From positions 103,047-167,046 of the forward strand of contig QLIY01000275.1 of NCBI GenBank assembly GCA_003260075.1: 64,000 nt of DNA, given 5' to 3'. This DNA comes from Phallusia mammillata. Lineage: Eukaryota; Chordata; Ascidiacea; Phlebobranchia; Ascidiidae. Below, piece after piece: positions 36,826-50,800 of this stretch (position 1 is its first letter; the number at the start of each line of letters is the position of its first letter). The notes beneath the pieces were generated by a model, which worked only from the letters and a program-made list of their open reading frames with translations, made no database searches and was not told where the DNA came from. A program made the position numbers and the translations under genes.

Positions 36826-37631
36826 CTCTAAGGCAGGGTTGTCAAACTCGTGGAGTTCGAGGGCCGCATTGCAGTTTGGAAATCATGCCAAGGGCCGCAT
36901 GTGATTTTTAATCTTGTTTTATACACTTAAACAACCTTTTCGCTACGATGGGCCGCATTGCAGATCCTTATTTCACCAACAGCTCCAATTAACTTCTAGT
37001 TTTTGTTTATATATGTAAATAAATAGGTTTATATCCGCCCAAAAAGCTCAGACTAATTTTTAACTTGATGCACAGATTGAGCTGCACAGTGTGAAGATCA
37101 GTCTTAACTGTTTATGAAGTCATAATTTATATTGTGACGCTTGTGGTACCTGTTTTATCGCATTGTTTGTACACAATAGGCGTACAAACGTCTGACGTAT
37201 ACGACAACAAGGCTGGTAATATTCTTTTCAGTACCACAAAATCTGTTTAGAGCAGTTTGAAAAACAAAATATTTGGCAGAGTAGTTTTTATTACGTCACG
37301 GTCACCAGTGCATATGTTTTTTAACATGTTTACAGCCGCACAAACTCGTCTCTGTGACTGAATGTAGCCTTGCGAGTTGCGACCGCAGGTTGTGGATCCC
37401 TGATTGAAAATTAACGCTTTGAGGAACGGTTTTACTGTCGTTTTAATTAATAACAGAATTTCAATTTATGAATTAAATTTTTGTAAATGTCTGTTTAAAT
37501 AACAACTTTTACTTTAAAAGGTAAGAATAATTTTGTATAATTAGTTGAAAATCTGACAAAATACTACAATTGTTGTTGAGTGTTCGTGGGCCGCATTGGA
37601 GGGCTTCGAGTTTGACACCCCTGCCCTAAGG
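36826..37631. mobile_element. Second hAT-type element, about 790 bp
   Basis: It runs 36834-37623, from CAGGGTTGTCAAACTCG to CGAGTTTGACACCCCTG, with GGGCCGCATT near both ends. The flanking 8-mers ctctaagg and ccctaagg differ at one base. It is related to the 36.0 kb element by the GGGCCGC and GTTTGA motifs but is longer. No coding capacity is seen. Confidence 0.85.
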
Positions 37632-40492
37632 GACCGCAGGCACCAGTTTGAGAAGCGGTGCGCCAGGGTAAAATTATTGCACAGGCATTTAATCGAGCGT
37701 ATGCTTGCACCGTCACAAACTACATCATCTGATTTTTCTTTTTGAATTATTTAACAAAAACTGCTGCAATGTAATAAACAAACTTTCAAATATGTATCAC
37801 TTTCATCTTCACACCTGCTGAGTTACAAAATTCCTAAATTACCAGACTTTAAATAACATAGACAATGCTACAACAACCGTTTCCAATTAGAGACTATCTT
37901 TAACTAAATTTACTGAATAAAATTGCAGCGACATAACTTTTCCAACATATTGACAGGTAACTGACAACGACTGTTCCGAAACCTTTGACATTAAAGGTAC
38001 CGCGTTTTTTCAAGTTTTAGCCATGTGTTTTCATTCTCAAGATTTTGCCGTGTATCGCATCATATTAAATGAAGGTAAAATATTTTATTCATGCAGACAA
38101 GCTTTACAAACAATTTTAAAGCTGTAAAACGGGTAACAGCATCACGTAAAACTTGTTTGATCAATATTTTACCAACGCTAAAAAACTAAAAACATAAAAG
38201 CCACCAGGAGCGCTATGGAGCACCGTAAATATTTTGCAACGAAGGTATAAACACAACACATACACACACACGGGTTTGCCGGTGGTTTAAATATTTTATG
38301 CGATGCACATTTGAATGCACATTTAAATTTATCGCGCTGCCGTGTTTAAGTGTTGACAGGAAAAAACGTGTTAAAAATGGAAAACATCTGCTCCTTGTGA
38401 TTCCAATTTCACGCAACACATTTGGCATGCTGTAGCATTACACAAACCGAAAAGCAAGTTCCATCAATGATGGTGTTGTTTATAAACAAACTTCGCATTC
38501 GGGCGGATGCTGTAAGTTAAAGGTTTGGCATGCATTTGTAAATAAATAAACTTGGCCTATTACGGAAAGCGTGGTTTTACAAAAAACAACACATTTACCT
38601 TGGGGGTTAAGAGCGCGGGGAATCTAACTCAAATCTCCATGTAACTATTCATTCCTAATCATTAAGGGCAACACCAGAAAAGTTTCCTAGTTGCATATTG
38701 TTGGTACACTTCCAAACGCTAGCTGACTGAAAATCAATAGCCTGCGTGACTGGAACCATTAGGATTAAAGGACCTGAAATAAACGGTTTGTTGATGTTTG
38801 TTAACATAAAAAATCAGATTTGAAAAAAAATCCATAACAAACAACTCTTTCTTCTTTTTTTAAAAACATATAGCAAGGCTATAAGTTATCAAGCACAGTT
38901 TTCCACCGGGCCGGATTCGGGTTTGATTTGTGCCACAATTTCAGACCCGCTTACAACTCCTACTGTGTATGCTGCTTTAAAATCTTAAAGTACGGGTAAT
39001 TCCTTTTTAACCTTTGATATTAAATTTACAATGTTCCTGTACAATATTTAACCTATAGCAACTTTTAAAACGTGTCTATCCATTGCCACACTCTAAGCCC
39101 TGTAAAGTCGTACTAAATAAGCTTAAGTTGCCAGTATGACTTCAAATAGCTTGTGCTGTAATGTAGTTTCTGGAACCTGGAATAAATTACTTACTTACAA
39201 AAAATAAAACATATCGAAATCTCTCAACTGTTGTGCATAAAACGCAAACCATCTATATACAACTCAGAACCACTACACCGTACCTCCAACATGCATTTCA
39301 ATGCGCTTATACTGGCTAACAAATAGCTGCCTTGCATATTTAATGCAGCTTTACCAAGCGTTCGCGCTTTGCCCTCCTGTTTAAAGTGGTGGTTGACTGG
39401 AAATGGTGAAAATGTTTGGTCACCTTCGCCAGTTGATAACAGGTTGCCAAGACTACTTCACGGACTCATGCGGTCGACTTTAAATGGCACTGATGCCGCC
39501 TCTACATTATTTATATTCATGGTATGAAGTGCGAAAGTTTATTGAAAACAGCGTTATGTTAGGCTTAATCGCAGTTAAAAGTATTGGCATTTACCAAATA
39601 CCAAGTATGAATTAAAAGTCTGGCATTCGTCCAACATTTACCGGTCAAAAGTCAAAGTTGGTGTTTGGAAGTAAAATGTCTTATTTATATGTGTTAATTT
39701 GGTCACGTATTTAAAAAGTTAGTTACGTTACTATTTAACACATAAGGAAGAAGAAAATTATTAAAATATTCGACGACAAAATATAGTTTGGATACAAATG
39801 CTATAGCTTTAAGCGGTTACAATCTATAAAACGACCAAACATAATCGAGTGCATTTTCCAAAAGCTGTTGTTGACAAACAAAATAGGACCAATTATAACT
39901 GACACGAAACCTAGTCTTTAACAAACCTAAGCGGTGTATTTGTCGCCACAAGAAAGAGATACAGGCCTTCTACTTAAAACAAACACAAATATCTCTCTGC
40001 TCTGCGCCGCAAAGTTACTTTTACCCATAGTGCAGCCAAATCATGGAATTATTCATTTTGTTTAGACCGCCAAAGCTCGGCCATACTCAGAACAAATGCA
40101 GAACTAGTTGTAACAAAGTCATGCTAAAGTTTTCTTTAAAAACACACCGGCCAATCATGCTGACCTTTTACCATACGTAGGAGGAAAAAATCCTGACACA
40201 AACACAAAACATGTTGCTAAAATATCCACATGTCAATGTTGTTGTCGCTAAAAGGCAGTTTTCCAGACACAACTATCATGCAGACAATACCGAAAACGCA
40301 ATAATGCGTCAAAGCATGTTTAATAACAACCGCACATATTAATCTATCTGCAAAGAGGAACCTATCTACACCTGAAGATTAACCTATCTACATCTTTTTA
40401 TGGCTAAGCGGTAGCCATAGTAACACGTACGGTCAGTCTACCTTGCACCTGCCGATACGTCCGCTATTGCCTAAGTGTCAGAGGTGAAAAAG

Positions 40493-40562
<70 letters not shown>
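40493..40562. repeat. 70-base poly-C run, intergenic
   Basis: An uninterrupted C homopolymer with unrelated sequence on each side. It is the same type as the other long runs and probably marks a contig join. Confidence 0.9.
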
Positions 40563-40564
<2 letters not shown>

Positions 40565-42210
40565 ACAAAGCGGCTATCGGCGCGTCCGGTGTGTATACAT
40601 TGTCTAATGGCCATGATTACGAAAAAGCGATTTGCGCCTTTGGCACCTTTCCATTCTATGACGGGGTACATGAAAAATTAATGTCATTACATTGGCCATT
40701 GGTGGCACGTCTATTATTCGATCGGTAACCAGCGGCGCAGGGGTGATCAGTCCAAGGCCAAATGGAAGAAAACAACAATCGCTCTAGAAAAGCAATCGAA
40801 GGCGAAAATACATTTAAGTAGAGCAGAGTCTCTATAAACTGGCAATGGTTTGTTAACATTTAAAGTTTAAAGAACAAAATATCGAAACTGAATTTGGAGT
40901 TTCAAATGTTTTTCGATCATTTGTAAACTCCATTTTTTAAACAGAATCTTTTTGTGTCACAAGAAAGTCTGCATACTGAGCAAAACTACAAAGCTGACAT
41001 ACCAACATGCGAACGGCATTTCCCGAAAACTGTGTGAAAGCTACTACTAAATTAACATCAAATAACTATAAGTTATAAAAATCAAACTTAATTCAAATTC
41101 TACATTCAATTTGATGCAACATTGTTTAGTGCCTTGCATCCTATAGTTTAAAGAGTCTTGACTCTGTTTGTGTGTATGCTAATTACTGCCTTTCCTGTTG
41201 CAAGAGGCAAAATAGGCTGGAAGCAAGAAATGCGTTGGTAAATTATGACATAGAACCGCTGCGTTGAACCTAAAACAACGGCCTCCTATCCATTATAGCC
41301 AACCCCGAGGTATCGATCGTTCACAGTGAAACCCAATTAAAGATGAATAGCAGTTTGATCCAAGGAGTCAAAAACGATAGCTAGTCATTTCTACCGGTGC
41401 GTTTCAATCTTCTTTAAAATACGTTAACAATTAGCGGCTGATACGAGTTTAAAACCTTAACTAAATTCGACTTGACCTTCTCTGTATTTAAACAACATTG
41501 CGAACATAACACGCATTTAAATCCATTGTGCTGGTCTTGTGTTGAACAAGGTCCTTAATATAACCACCGAAGTCAGCATCACTGCATTGCTATTATTTTT
41601 CTTCCTAATACATATTTTTTCTTCCTAAGGTCCCTTTAATTTTTAAAACCGCTGGGAACCAATTGCGTTCATTGACCCACTGTCGTTCGGTTGCTTAGTG
41701 ACCAGTCACACTTCTATCACCGTGACCGATTGGTGTCCCCAAGGAGTCAAAGGGTGCATAGGTGATTTAGAAAAGATGAATTGGCACGTTTGTACGACAG
41801 AAGGCGTATAATTGGGCACAGTGTGTTTGTTGGATGAAATACCCTAATTAATTTGTTTTCAAACCCGGCTGTGAACAAAACAATAGATAAAGGTCAACTT
41901 GTTTATGATGGTTTTGTCTGAAAAAGAACCAAAACTACTATCTAAACTTATTTCATTTTGTGCAAGACACGGGGTCAAGGGTCAGTACCGCATGTTGTTG
42001 CCAACAACTTGCTGACATGTATAAAAGTGATAAGATTCAAACAATAAGGTTAATTGTCGCTTCATAAGAAATTTGTTTTGCATGATATGCCATTATCCTG
42101 ATGAAGGCGTCTTGTATAGGACGTCGAAGCGTCGACTGTTTACAATACAACTGCTGGATGAACAATACTCAGTTGTAATAAGGTTAATAGTTAATACCCA
42201 ATTTCTAAAT

Positions 42211-42361
42211 CACAGTACGCCAGCAGGCCCAAAAAGGCGCCATACCGAATATCCCGGTCACCAAGCATTCACCACCATATGACAAGGCGTAGGCTAGAAA
42301 AATCTAGCCGGTGGTGGGATTCGAACCCACGACAGGAGTTTTTCCGGGACTCGCGCTCTAA
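42211..42361 (-). mobile_element. tRNA-derived SINE
   Basis: On the minus strand the B box GGTTCGAATCC lies at about 42318-42328. It is followed by the ctagatttttctagcctac tail, the attcggtatggcgcc block and the gtactgtg end, the same order as the 29 kb copy. No A-rich tail or TSD was identified. Confidence 0.7.
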
Positions 42362-42464
42362 TATGATTTTATTTTGTGTGTGTCAAGAGGTTTGTTGTAT
42401 TGACAAAACTGTCACACTCGTTAGGTTTCTGTAAACAAAAGCTGTAATGTGTACAGTTATATTC

Positions 42465-42662
42465 CATGGGTCGGCAACCTTTTGTGCACCGCGGACCGTT
42501 TTTAAAAGTGAAATTTTTATCAATAAAAACGCCTAAATTAGTCTATCATCCCCAGGATGCACGAGGAAAATGATTGAAATCTTTTATCCTGAAAATTACA
42601 CGGCCCGGTAACGAACTCCTCGGACCGGGACCGGGCCGCGAACCCGCGGTTGCCGACCACTG
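42465..42662. mobile_element. Short MITE with GGTCGGCAACC inverted ends
   Basis: GGGTCGGCAACC at the left and GGTTGCCGACCACTG at the right form the inverted ends of a 198-bp element that is GC-rich near its right end. No convincing target-site duplication is visible. Confidence 0.65.
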
Positions 42663-44299
42663 CAATACACCACACACGTGTTTTTAATATTTAAAGCTTA
42701 TTGTACACGCATAATGTTAATGTGCCAATTTTTGCACCGTATTTAGTATTTTTCAATCATCAATGACGTTAGTTAGCAGTGCACAGAGCACGATATGTGA
42801 CACAACTGTTTACTTTGAGAGAAAAAAACGTTCATGGAAGTTAGCAATCGCATTTTTTACAGCTCTATGTCAAAATATCGGTGCACGCAATGCAATAAAT
42901 TGATCTATCTTAATTGCCAACTGCTGGTATGACGTCAAGACCAAGGCGTCATAGCTACAGTCATTACAGTCTTGTTATTCAAAACTTCGTCTCGTGTTGA
43001 ATAACATGTTTGCGCGTTATAGCCGTTAAGACAGTTTGACGTATCGCCTCAATGTATAACCTGTGAACGGTTACAAATGTCAAAATGACAACAAAACTAC
43101 ATGCAATTGCGTGGTAAATCATGATTTGTTACGAAATGGACAATGAAATCGGCAAAACCTTTACGTGTTGGAACGCGTTGTATACGTTTGATAAACTTCG
43201 TATTAAATGCGAAGTTTAACGCGCAAGAGACATTTCAAAGAGTGCAAACAAACAAAATGTCTCAAAACGTAAAACTTGACAAACATGCCCAACCAGCTAC
43301 AAACCCTGTAAATGTGGAGGCCTACATTTCTTTTTAACATACTATTTTCTGTTCAATAACTTTTATACAGCCCAATTTCGTCTACGCTTGTGTGATGTAA
43401 ATTATATTACGGGTTAGGTCAACAAGCGTTTTCTTTGTTAAACTTTCGGTGTTGAACCTTGAAACTTACTTTTCGGGTGTTCCCCTTTGGAATTGCACAA
43501 AGGTAAAGTCCACAGTCATGCTTTCTTGCGCCACAGACATCGCAACTTTTTTGCGCCATCGATGAGTCATACAAAAGTCCACTGGTAAGCCTGTTAGCCT
43601 GTACTGTGTTGTGCAGCGAATTATCTTATTTTTAGATTGATATCTGTGGGACATGTTATAGCCTAGGGAAAAATTGTAATTTTGTTCGAAAACAAGATGT
43701 TTTAGTTTAAAACAAGACGTTGTGACTTTGTTGTGATATTAAGTACAAACTTTGTATTGTATTAGCCTAATTTGTCGAAATCTGCCCAGAATAGAAAGTG
43801 GACTTCGTTGGACTCCGTTGGTTAGACATAATAGTCACTAGCCAACAGTTTAGTTCGTGTAAAGAAAGAAATTGTAGTAACAGAAATCGCTAAGCGGAAA
43901 CTAGATAAAAACTGTAGAACGTTGTAACTAAATAAAGACTTAATATCGACGGCGTCATAAATGTATAGATAAATAACTAGCGTGGGTTAGTACACACTAT
44001 CATGTTTGAGTGGGTTATTGCAGGAGCTATTATACATCCTGTAACTTTCCACTCCACCACGTGTGGAAGTGGCGCGCGCGGCATACCATTGTCCATCGCT
44101 GCCAACCTTTGTGCACATTCCACCAGCCGGTTATGTAACCTCGTGACGTCACTTTTCGCTGTGCGCAGTGAAGCGCAGCGACTTCTTTGTTTTGCTGCTG
44201 TAGAACGCGACCTGATTAGTCGTTTGGGTAGGCGGTGGCCGGGGGTATGGCTATCGCTGTATCACTGTTTGTCAGCTGATCTTTCCGTAGCCGGCATAG

Positions 44300-44311
44300 A
44301 TATATATATAC
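44300..44311 (+). promoter_or_regulatory. Possible TATA element upstream of PHKG
   Basis: The (TA)n stretch gatatatatatactc lies about 540 bases before the PHKG ATG, at the edge of a GC-richer island (44040-44420). A start site near 44330 would give a 5' UTR of about 0.5 kb. A simple repeat is the alternative. Confidence 0.3.
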
Positions 44312-44849
44312 TCGGCTGACGATCGTTTCGTTGTAGTTCGCCTGAACCCGACGAAGGTTACGGTGTATATAGGCGCGTACATCCAACCACAAAAGAGGCG
44401 CGATGTTATTATTGCCGGTTTACTGTGGGCTCGTCTGTTCAACGTTCAGTTTTTGTGTACTACGTGACTTGAGGCAGCTGCGCATGTTGATGCAACTACG
44501 CAAACCGGTTTTCTTGTTGCCCTTGAATCTTGGTACTGGTTGTGTACATTTTGAACCAGGCCTGTTAACTATACTTAGTTATAGTCAGTCAGACAAAAGG
44601 ATTCTATTGAAATAGTCATAATATTTAATATTTTGGTGTTTGCGCTACATTTAATTTTCCTTTTTTTGACATGTAGTCAAGTAACTTTTGCTTGGATGGG
44701 TACGGTTGCCTTGAAGCCAGATGTTTTGTTTTTGTTTGTTTTCTAAATTTGTTACTTTTTACAGTTGTGTGCTTAAAAGTTTCATGTGTAAATTTTGTAC
44801 TGTGTAGTGTTAAGTGATTTTATTTTGCTTTGTGGAATATTCTGTCACC

Positions 44850-47800
44850 ATGACAAAAGACGAAGAGTTGCCCGATGTAACAACTGCTCGTGAATTTTAT
44901 GCCAAATATGTTCCAAAAGAAATACTGGGAAAGTAAGTACAAGAGTTTTTGAGATTACAACTACTGTGTAATATTTTTGTGCAGTATTTAAGTACTTAAA
45001 ACACAAATTATTTTCACAGAGGTGTCAGCAGTTGTGTTCGCCGCTGTGTTCATAAGCAGTCCAATCGAGAGTATGCAGTAAAAATTATTGACTTGACTGA
45101 TCAGAACAACAAAATCAGCGAGGAACTGCGCTCAGTCACCCACAATGAAATAAACATTTTGAAGGAGGTGTCCGGTCATGCACATATCAGTAAGTAAAAT
45201 TTGTAACTGATGACATTGCTAAGAGGTTAATAGCTGCAGGTGCCAGCAGCTGTTAAGTTTTGTGTTAAGTTTTAACGAAAGGTATGACGTGGGTAATATA
45301 GCAGTGATTTTCTTGTTTGCAGTTGAGCTTGTTGATGTATTCGAAACAGATGCCAGCATCTTTCTTGTCTTTGAGCTGTAAGTATGAATACCCCCCCCCC
45401 TTTTGAAGGAGGTGTCCGGTCATGCACATATCAGTAAGTAAAATTTGTGACTTCTGACATTGCAAAGAGGTTAATGACTGCAGGAGCAGGTGTTAATTTT
45501 CAACAAAATCCATTATGTGGGTAGTTGAACAGTGTTTTGTTTGTTTACAGTTGAGCTTGTTGATGTATTCGAAACAGATGCCAGCATTTTTCTTGTCTTT
45601 GAGCTGTAAGTATGAATTATTTATTTCTTCCACTTCTGCACTATCAGCTTTCAAGCTGGTTGGGCGTGTTTAAGCTCTATGCATAATTAAGCAATTCAAA
45701 GCAAACCAATTGCAAAATTAATGTCAAGTAAAAAAATACATTTTATATGTATTGTGGACACTGGTCATAACAAAAACGTGTGTGGTTGGGAGCTTTGTGT
45801 ATAAACCATGACTCATTGTCATGTCTTGTTTTTTAAATGGATTACATGACTAACTGATAGTTAATCCTCTGACAGGACTAATTACATTGTTGGTTTGGTG
45901 GTGGAAATGATAAAACCAAACAAATCACATCCTGTATTTGCACCCTGTTGCTGAATTTATTGGCCAGATGGTTTTATTTTGATTAGTGTCCTAATTGGTT
46001 AAAAAAACGCTGCAAACGGGGTCAGGGCCCCCCCCCCTCCACTTCTGCACTATCAGCTTTCAAGCTGGTTGGGCGTGTTTAAGCTTTATGCATAATTAAG
46101 CAATTCAAAGCAGACCAATTGGAAAATTATTAAACACATTTTATATGTATGGTGGACAATGGCTGTAACAAAAATGTGTGTGGTTGGGAGCTTTGTGTAT
46201 CAACCATGACTCATTGTCATATCTTGCTTTTTTAATGGATTACATGACTAACTGACAGATAATCTGCTGACAAGACTAATTATATTGTTGGTTTGGTGAT
46301 GGAAATGATAAAACAAAACAAAGCACATCCTGTATTTGCACCCTGTTGCTGAATTTATTGGGCAGATGGTTTTATTTTGATTAGTGTCTTAATTGGTTAA
46401 AAAAAAAACGCTGCAAATGGGGTCAGGACAGTGCAAAACATCTGCCTGAAGAGATAAGCTGCACATGCTTCTATTCATAATAATACCCTACTGAAACTTA
46501 ATTAACTGGGATTAGCCAGTGAACTAGAAGCATCCCAATTATATAGGTTTACGCAGAAGTGATCATCATTCTTTTTTTCACTCGCTTTAATAACATCAAC
46601 ATTGCCTGTGGCTAGTTTTGTATCATGACTTATGTATATATATCTTTGATATGTGTTACAGGTTAAGAAAGGGCGAGTTATTCGATTACTTGACAAAAGT
46701 GGTGAAGTTTGGTGAAAAACAAACAAGGTATGCATATTATGTTCAATACTTAGTACTTTTTACTGCTTTTGTTAACAGTTTTTGTCCGGTATGTACGACA
46801 TTTAATGAAGCATTGTATATATATATACTGTATCTACTTGTCATTGTAGATACTTAGAGGTTATGCCATACCTAGTTAATTGCCATGGCAACTAATATAA
46901 TAAGCCTGACTTAAATTCCTATTATCACCTCTTGCAGATTTACAATGCGATCTCTACTGGAGGCTATTGCTTACCTGCATTCCCAAAATATAATTCATCG
47001 CGATTTGAAGGTGAGTCACATTTCAGGCACCAGTTTAAAACAAGATATGTTTCTTGTTCAATTACAATTTTCTTGGCACAAACTGTCAACAAGAAATTTA
47101 GTTTTTTTGATCTAAAATAGTCTTGGTTTTGTTCACTGTTAGGGTTTTTTAGGCTCTTTACTCCCAAGAAAATTATAATACCTTTTGCCTACAAACATGG
47201 TCTGATGTATTGTATAGTTATACTTATTAAAAGGAGCCTATGATATAGATAATTCAAAAATAGTAAGCACTTTTTTGTTAGAAGTGTCATTTTGTTTAAA
47301 GTCCATTTAACAGTAAATCAGTGTTTGTTACTAAGCAGATATCGGCAAAAAATTATGCTGTAAACTGATACATATATATACTTTATGAACTAAGTATGAA
47401 GTTATACCAAATGTTACTAAGTTTTAATATTCAAATAATACATGTGAAATTATTTGAAGTAAATGAAATTTTGGGTACCAAATGACCTTATTCTTACTAT
47501 AAATGTTTGACCCCCCCCCCTGAAACTTAATTAACTGGGATTAGCCAGTGAACTAGAAGCATCCCAATCATATAGGTTTACACAGATTGTCATTCTTTTT
47601 GTCACACGCTTTATTAACACCAACATTGCCTGTGGCTAGTTTTGTATCATGACTTATGTATATCAATCTGTGATATGCGTTACAGGTTAAGAAAGGGCGA
47701 GTTATTCGATTACTTGACAAAAGTGGTGAAGTTTGGTGAAAAACAAACAAGGTATGCATATGTTCTGTACTTGTAATTTCTACTGTTTTTGTTAACAGTG

Positions 47801-50800
47801 TTTGATCAGTATATGCACCATATGAAGATGTATTGTATATATATATATAGTGTACCTACTTGTCATTGTAGATGCTTAGAGGTTATACCATATTAGTTAA
47901 TTACCATTGTAACTAATATAATAAGCCTGACTTAAATTCCTATTATCACCTCTTGCAGATTTACAATGCGATCTTTACTGGAGGCTATTGCTTACCTACA
48001 TTCCCAAAATATTATTCATCGCGATTTGAAGGTGAGTTACATAAATTCAGACACCGGGTCAAAACAAGATATGTTTCTGTTCAATTACAATATTAATGGC
48101 ACAAACTGTCAACAAAAAATTTAGTTTATCTGGTTTATAATAGTCTTGGTTTTGTTATCTGTTAGGATTTTTTAGGTACTTTACTCCCAAGATTGATATT
48201 CCCACTAAAAAAATTAAACTGCATTTTTGCCTGCAAACATGTTCTGATGTATTGTATAGGTAAATTTATTAAAATAAGTCTAGAAAGTTTGATGCAGATA
48301 ATTATGGGTCCCCTTCCCTAATACACATATTGATTTTGTCCGTATTTTTTTTCTTTTTTCTGTCTAACGCTGGTTTGTAACGCTCGTTTGGTAAAGAAAG
48401 AGTGCTTCAAATGTATTCAAATTTGGACATATGTTAGTTATTGATCCAAACTTGATCCTCCAGAAGTTTGACCCCGAATTACCCAGCGGTTCACCCACAG
48501 GCCCCCGAAACGTAAATTTTTTAATTTAAAAATAGGAAGCACTTTTTTGTTAGAAGTGTCATTTTGTTTCTAAAATCCATTTAACAGTAAATCAGTGTTT
48601 ATTAGTGAACAGATATCAGCAAAAAAATTAAACTGTAAACTGATGCAATACCAAATGTTACTTGATTAAAGTTGTTATAAGTTTTATTGTTCAAATAATA
48701 CATGTACAATTTTTCAAGTAAATAAAATTATGGTAACCAAATGACTGCATTAGTACTTACAAATGTTTGCTATTTTTAGCCAGAAAATATTCTTCTTGAC
48801 GACAAACTTCAACTACATCTATCTGATTTCGGTTTTTCTGTCAGAATTGAAGATGGCCAGTATTTTAAAGGTTAGTACTTGAATATGTTACAATCAGCTT
48901 GTTTGTGTATCATTTTCATACCCATTTTTCTCGCTTATGTTATGGTACACTTCTGTATGTGACATGTTAAATTATTTTTCCTCACAGCTTAAACATAATG
49001 TATTTTATCTACATAACAATTCATGATTAAAGTGAAAAAAAAATTAGAGCAAGCATATGATTTGTGCCAGTTTACCAATGAAGCACATGTGACACAGACA
49101 TCGGCAATTCCCAACAGTATAATTAAATGATCTGGCCATTTTTAAACATATGTTGCCACAATTTAATCCCAATCAACATTGGTTACAGACTTATATGGCA
49201 CACCAGGCTACATGTCTCCTGAGATGCTAAAATGTACCGTAGATGAATACCATGAGGGCTATGGCAAGGAAATCGATATGTGGGCCTGTGGAGTTATTAT
49301 GTACACTTTGTAAGTGGTTGTCATTTATGTGGCCAGATTAGTGTAACTTGTAAATAAAGATTGGCCAACACTAGATATATGGCTCATTTTAATAAGTCCC
49401 ATCAAACCAAAAGTTGTTTTACAATATTGCTACATAAAATAGGATTGCGTTGTTTTTTGTGCTTGCAACATTTACATGCGACATGCAGTTTCAGTAAGTT
49501 TACAAAAAAATGCGTTTAAGCTGTTTTTATAACTGTTTCAATGCACAAAAAAATCAAAATTTCTTTACAAGATTTTAAATGTTGCATAATATCAAACAAC
49601 TTTACAACACTGTGGAGTGCTTCAAACGAAACCCATTGTACCAAAACGGGAGTCAGATGGATATGCATGTTGTGAAATACTGGCTTCCGCTATTCGTGAT
49701 AGACCACTTTCTTGCAATCTGACCTTTGCTCTTTTTGTGCTGCAGACTAGCGGGGGTGCCTCCATTCTGGCATCGCAGGCAAATTATCATGCTCCGGCGT
49801 ATTATGGAAGGCGAATACACATTTCCAAGCCCTGACTGGGACGATGTTTCTGAGTCAGCAAAAGACCTAGTAAGTTTGTTGTGTATTACTGGTGGTACCT
49901 TTAGTAGCTCGTGGTGTGTGACTAACAGTCCAAGGCGTGTTAGTTCGTTGAACGGAAAACAGATGCCCTGTGAATGTCTTACCTTACCGCGAAAAACACC
50001 CTTAAGCGGAATATTTTTTTTACTTGTCGTTTTTAAATGAACAAATTTTCACATTTGCAAACGAAACATTTCAACTTTCTAACCACTCGTTACTTAGATT
50101 TAGGGCTGGTAAAATTTGCCTTTAAACAAACTTAAATACTTGGTACCTAGATTTAGATTTGGTAAAATTTGCCAAAATACTTCGAAAGTTTGTTCCAAGT
50201 ATCAAATCGTTATGTAGCTACAACCCACAACAATATTTTTACAAAATGAATAATCGCCAAAGCCGTATATTAAAATGTCACTGCTGTCGTTACAACTAAG
50301 TATGGCTTATACCTTGTATCTAATCATGGGAAACTGTGTCTTAAAGTAGCAATTAAGTTCTCACAAAAAAAGCGAAATTGACTTGGCGGCAGCTCGACAG
50401 AATGACGCAGTTTTTTTTAATTAAGCAGTGATGCCGCTATGTGTGTGGTCTGCTGCCTCTCGAAGTTATGTTGTTTTGTATAGCAGTTTATGAAACACAT
50501 AAACAGTTGATGTGTAGGACTTTTGGTTAGCACTTTCGTACTAATTTCATGAGGGTTAGGTAAAGTTGAAATTGTTTCGTACTAGCAGTATAGGATGTTC
50601 GTATTTTTTAGCACAAAGAAGGGTGAAGCCATTTCTGTCAGCTGGAAGTACTTACGGCCTAAAACGTTTAGTATAGTTAAGTAGCAGTTAAATTTTATGG
50701 TGTTAAAGTTTTGTGACCGGGGGTGATATGTTTATTAGTTTTTACAGCAGTCAGTCGTAAATGTGCCAGTGTTGCAAAACAGCTGGTGCAACTGATCACA

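Larger units (their letters stand above)
34032..43999. other. Repeat-rich intergenic region between KCNN and PHKG
   Basis: No gene is supported on either strand across about 10 kb. It holds the retroposed tRNA-like element near 35 kb, hAT MITEs at 36.0, 36.8 and 42.5 kb, a SINE at 42.2 kb and a poly-C run at 40.5 kb. Open stretches near 35.0, 35.8 and 43.1 kb lack splice sites or recognisable motifs. Confidence 0.6.

Noticed and set aside
44002..44319. 105-codon open stretch upstream of PHKG
   Set aside because: No recognisable motif or splice signals; it lies in the probable promoter and 5' UTR.
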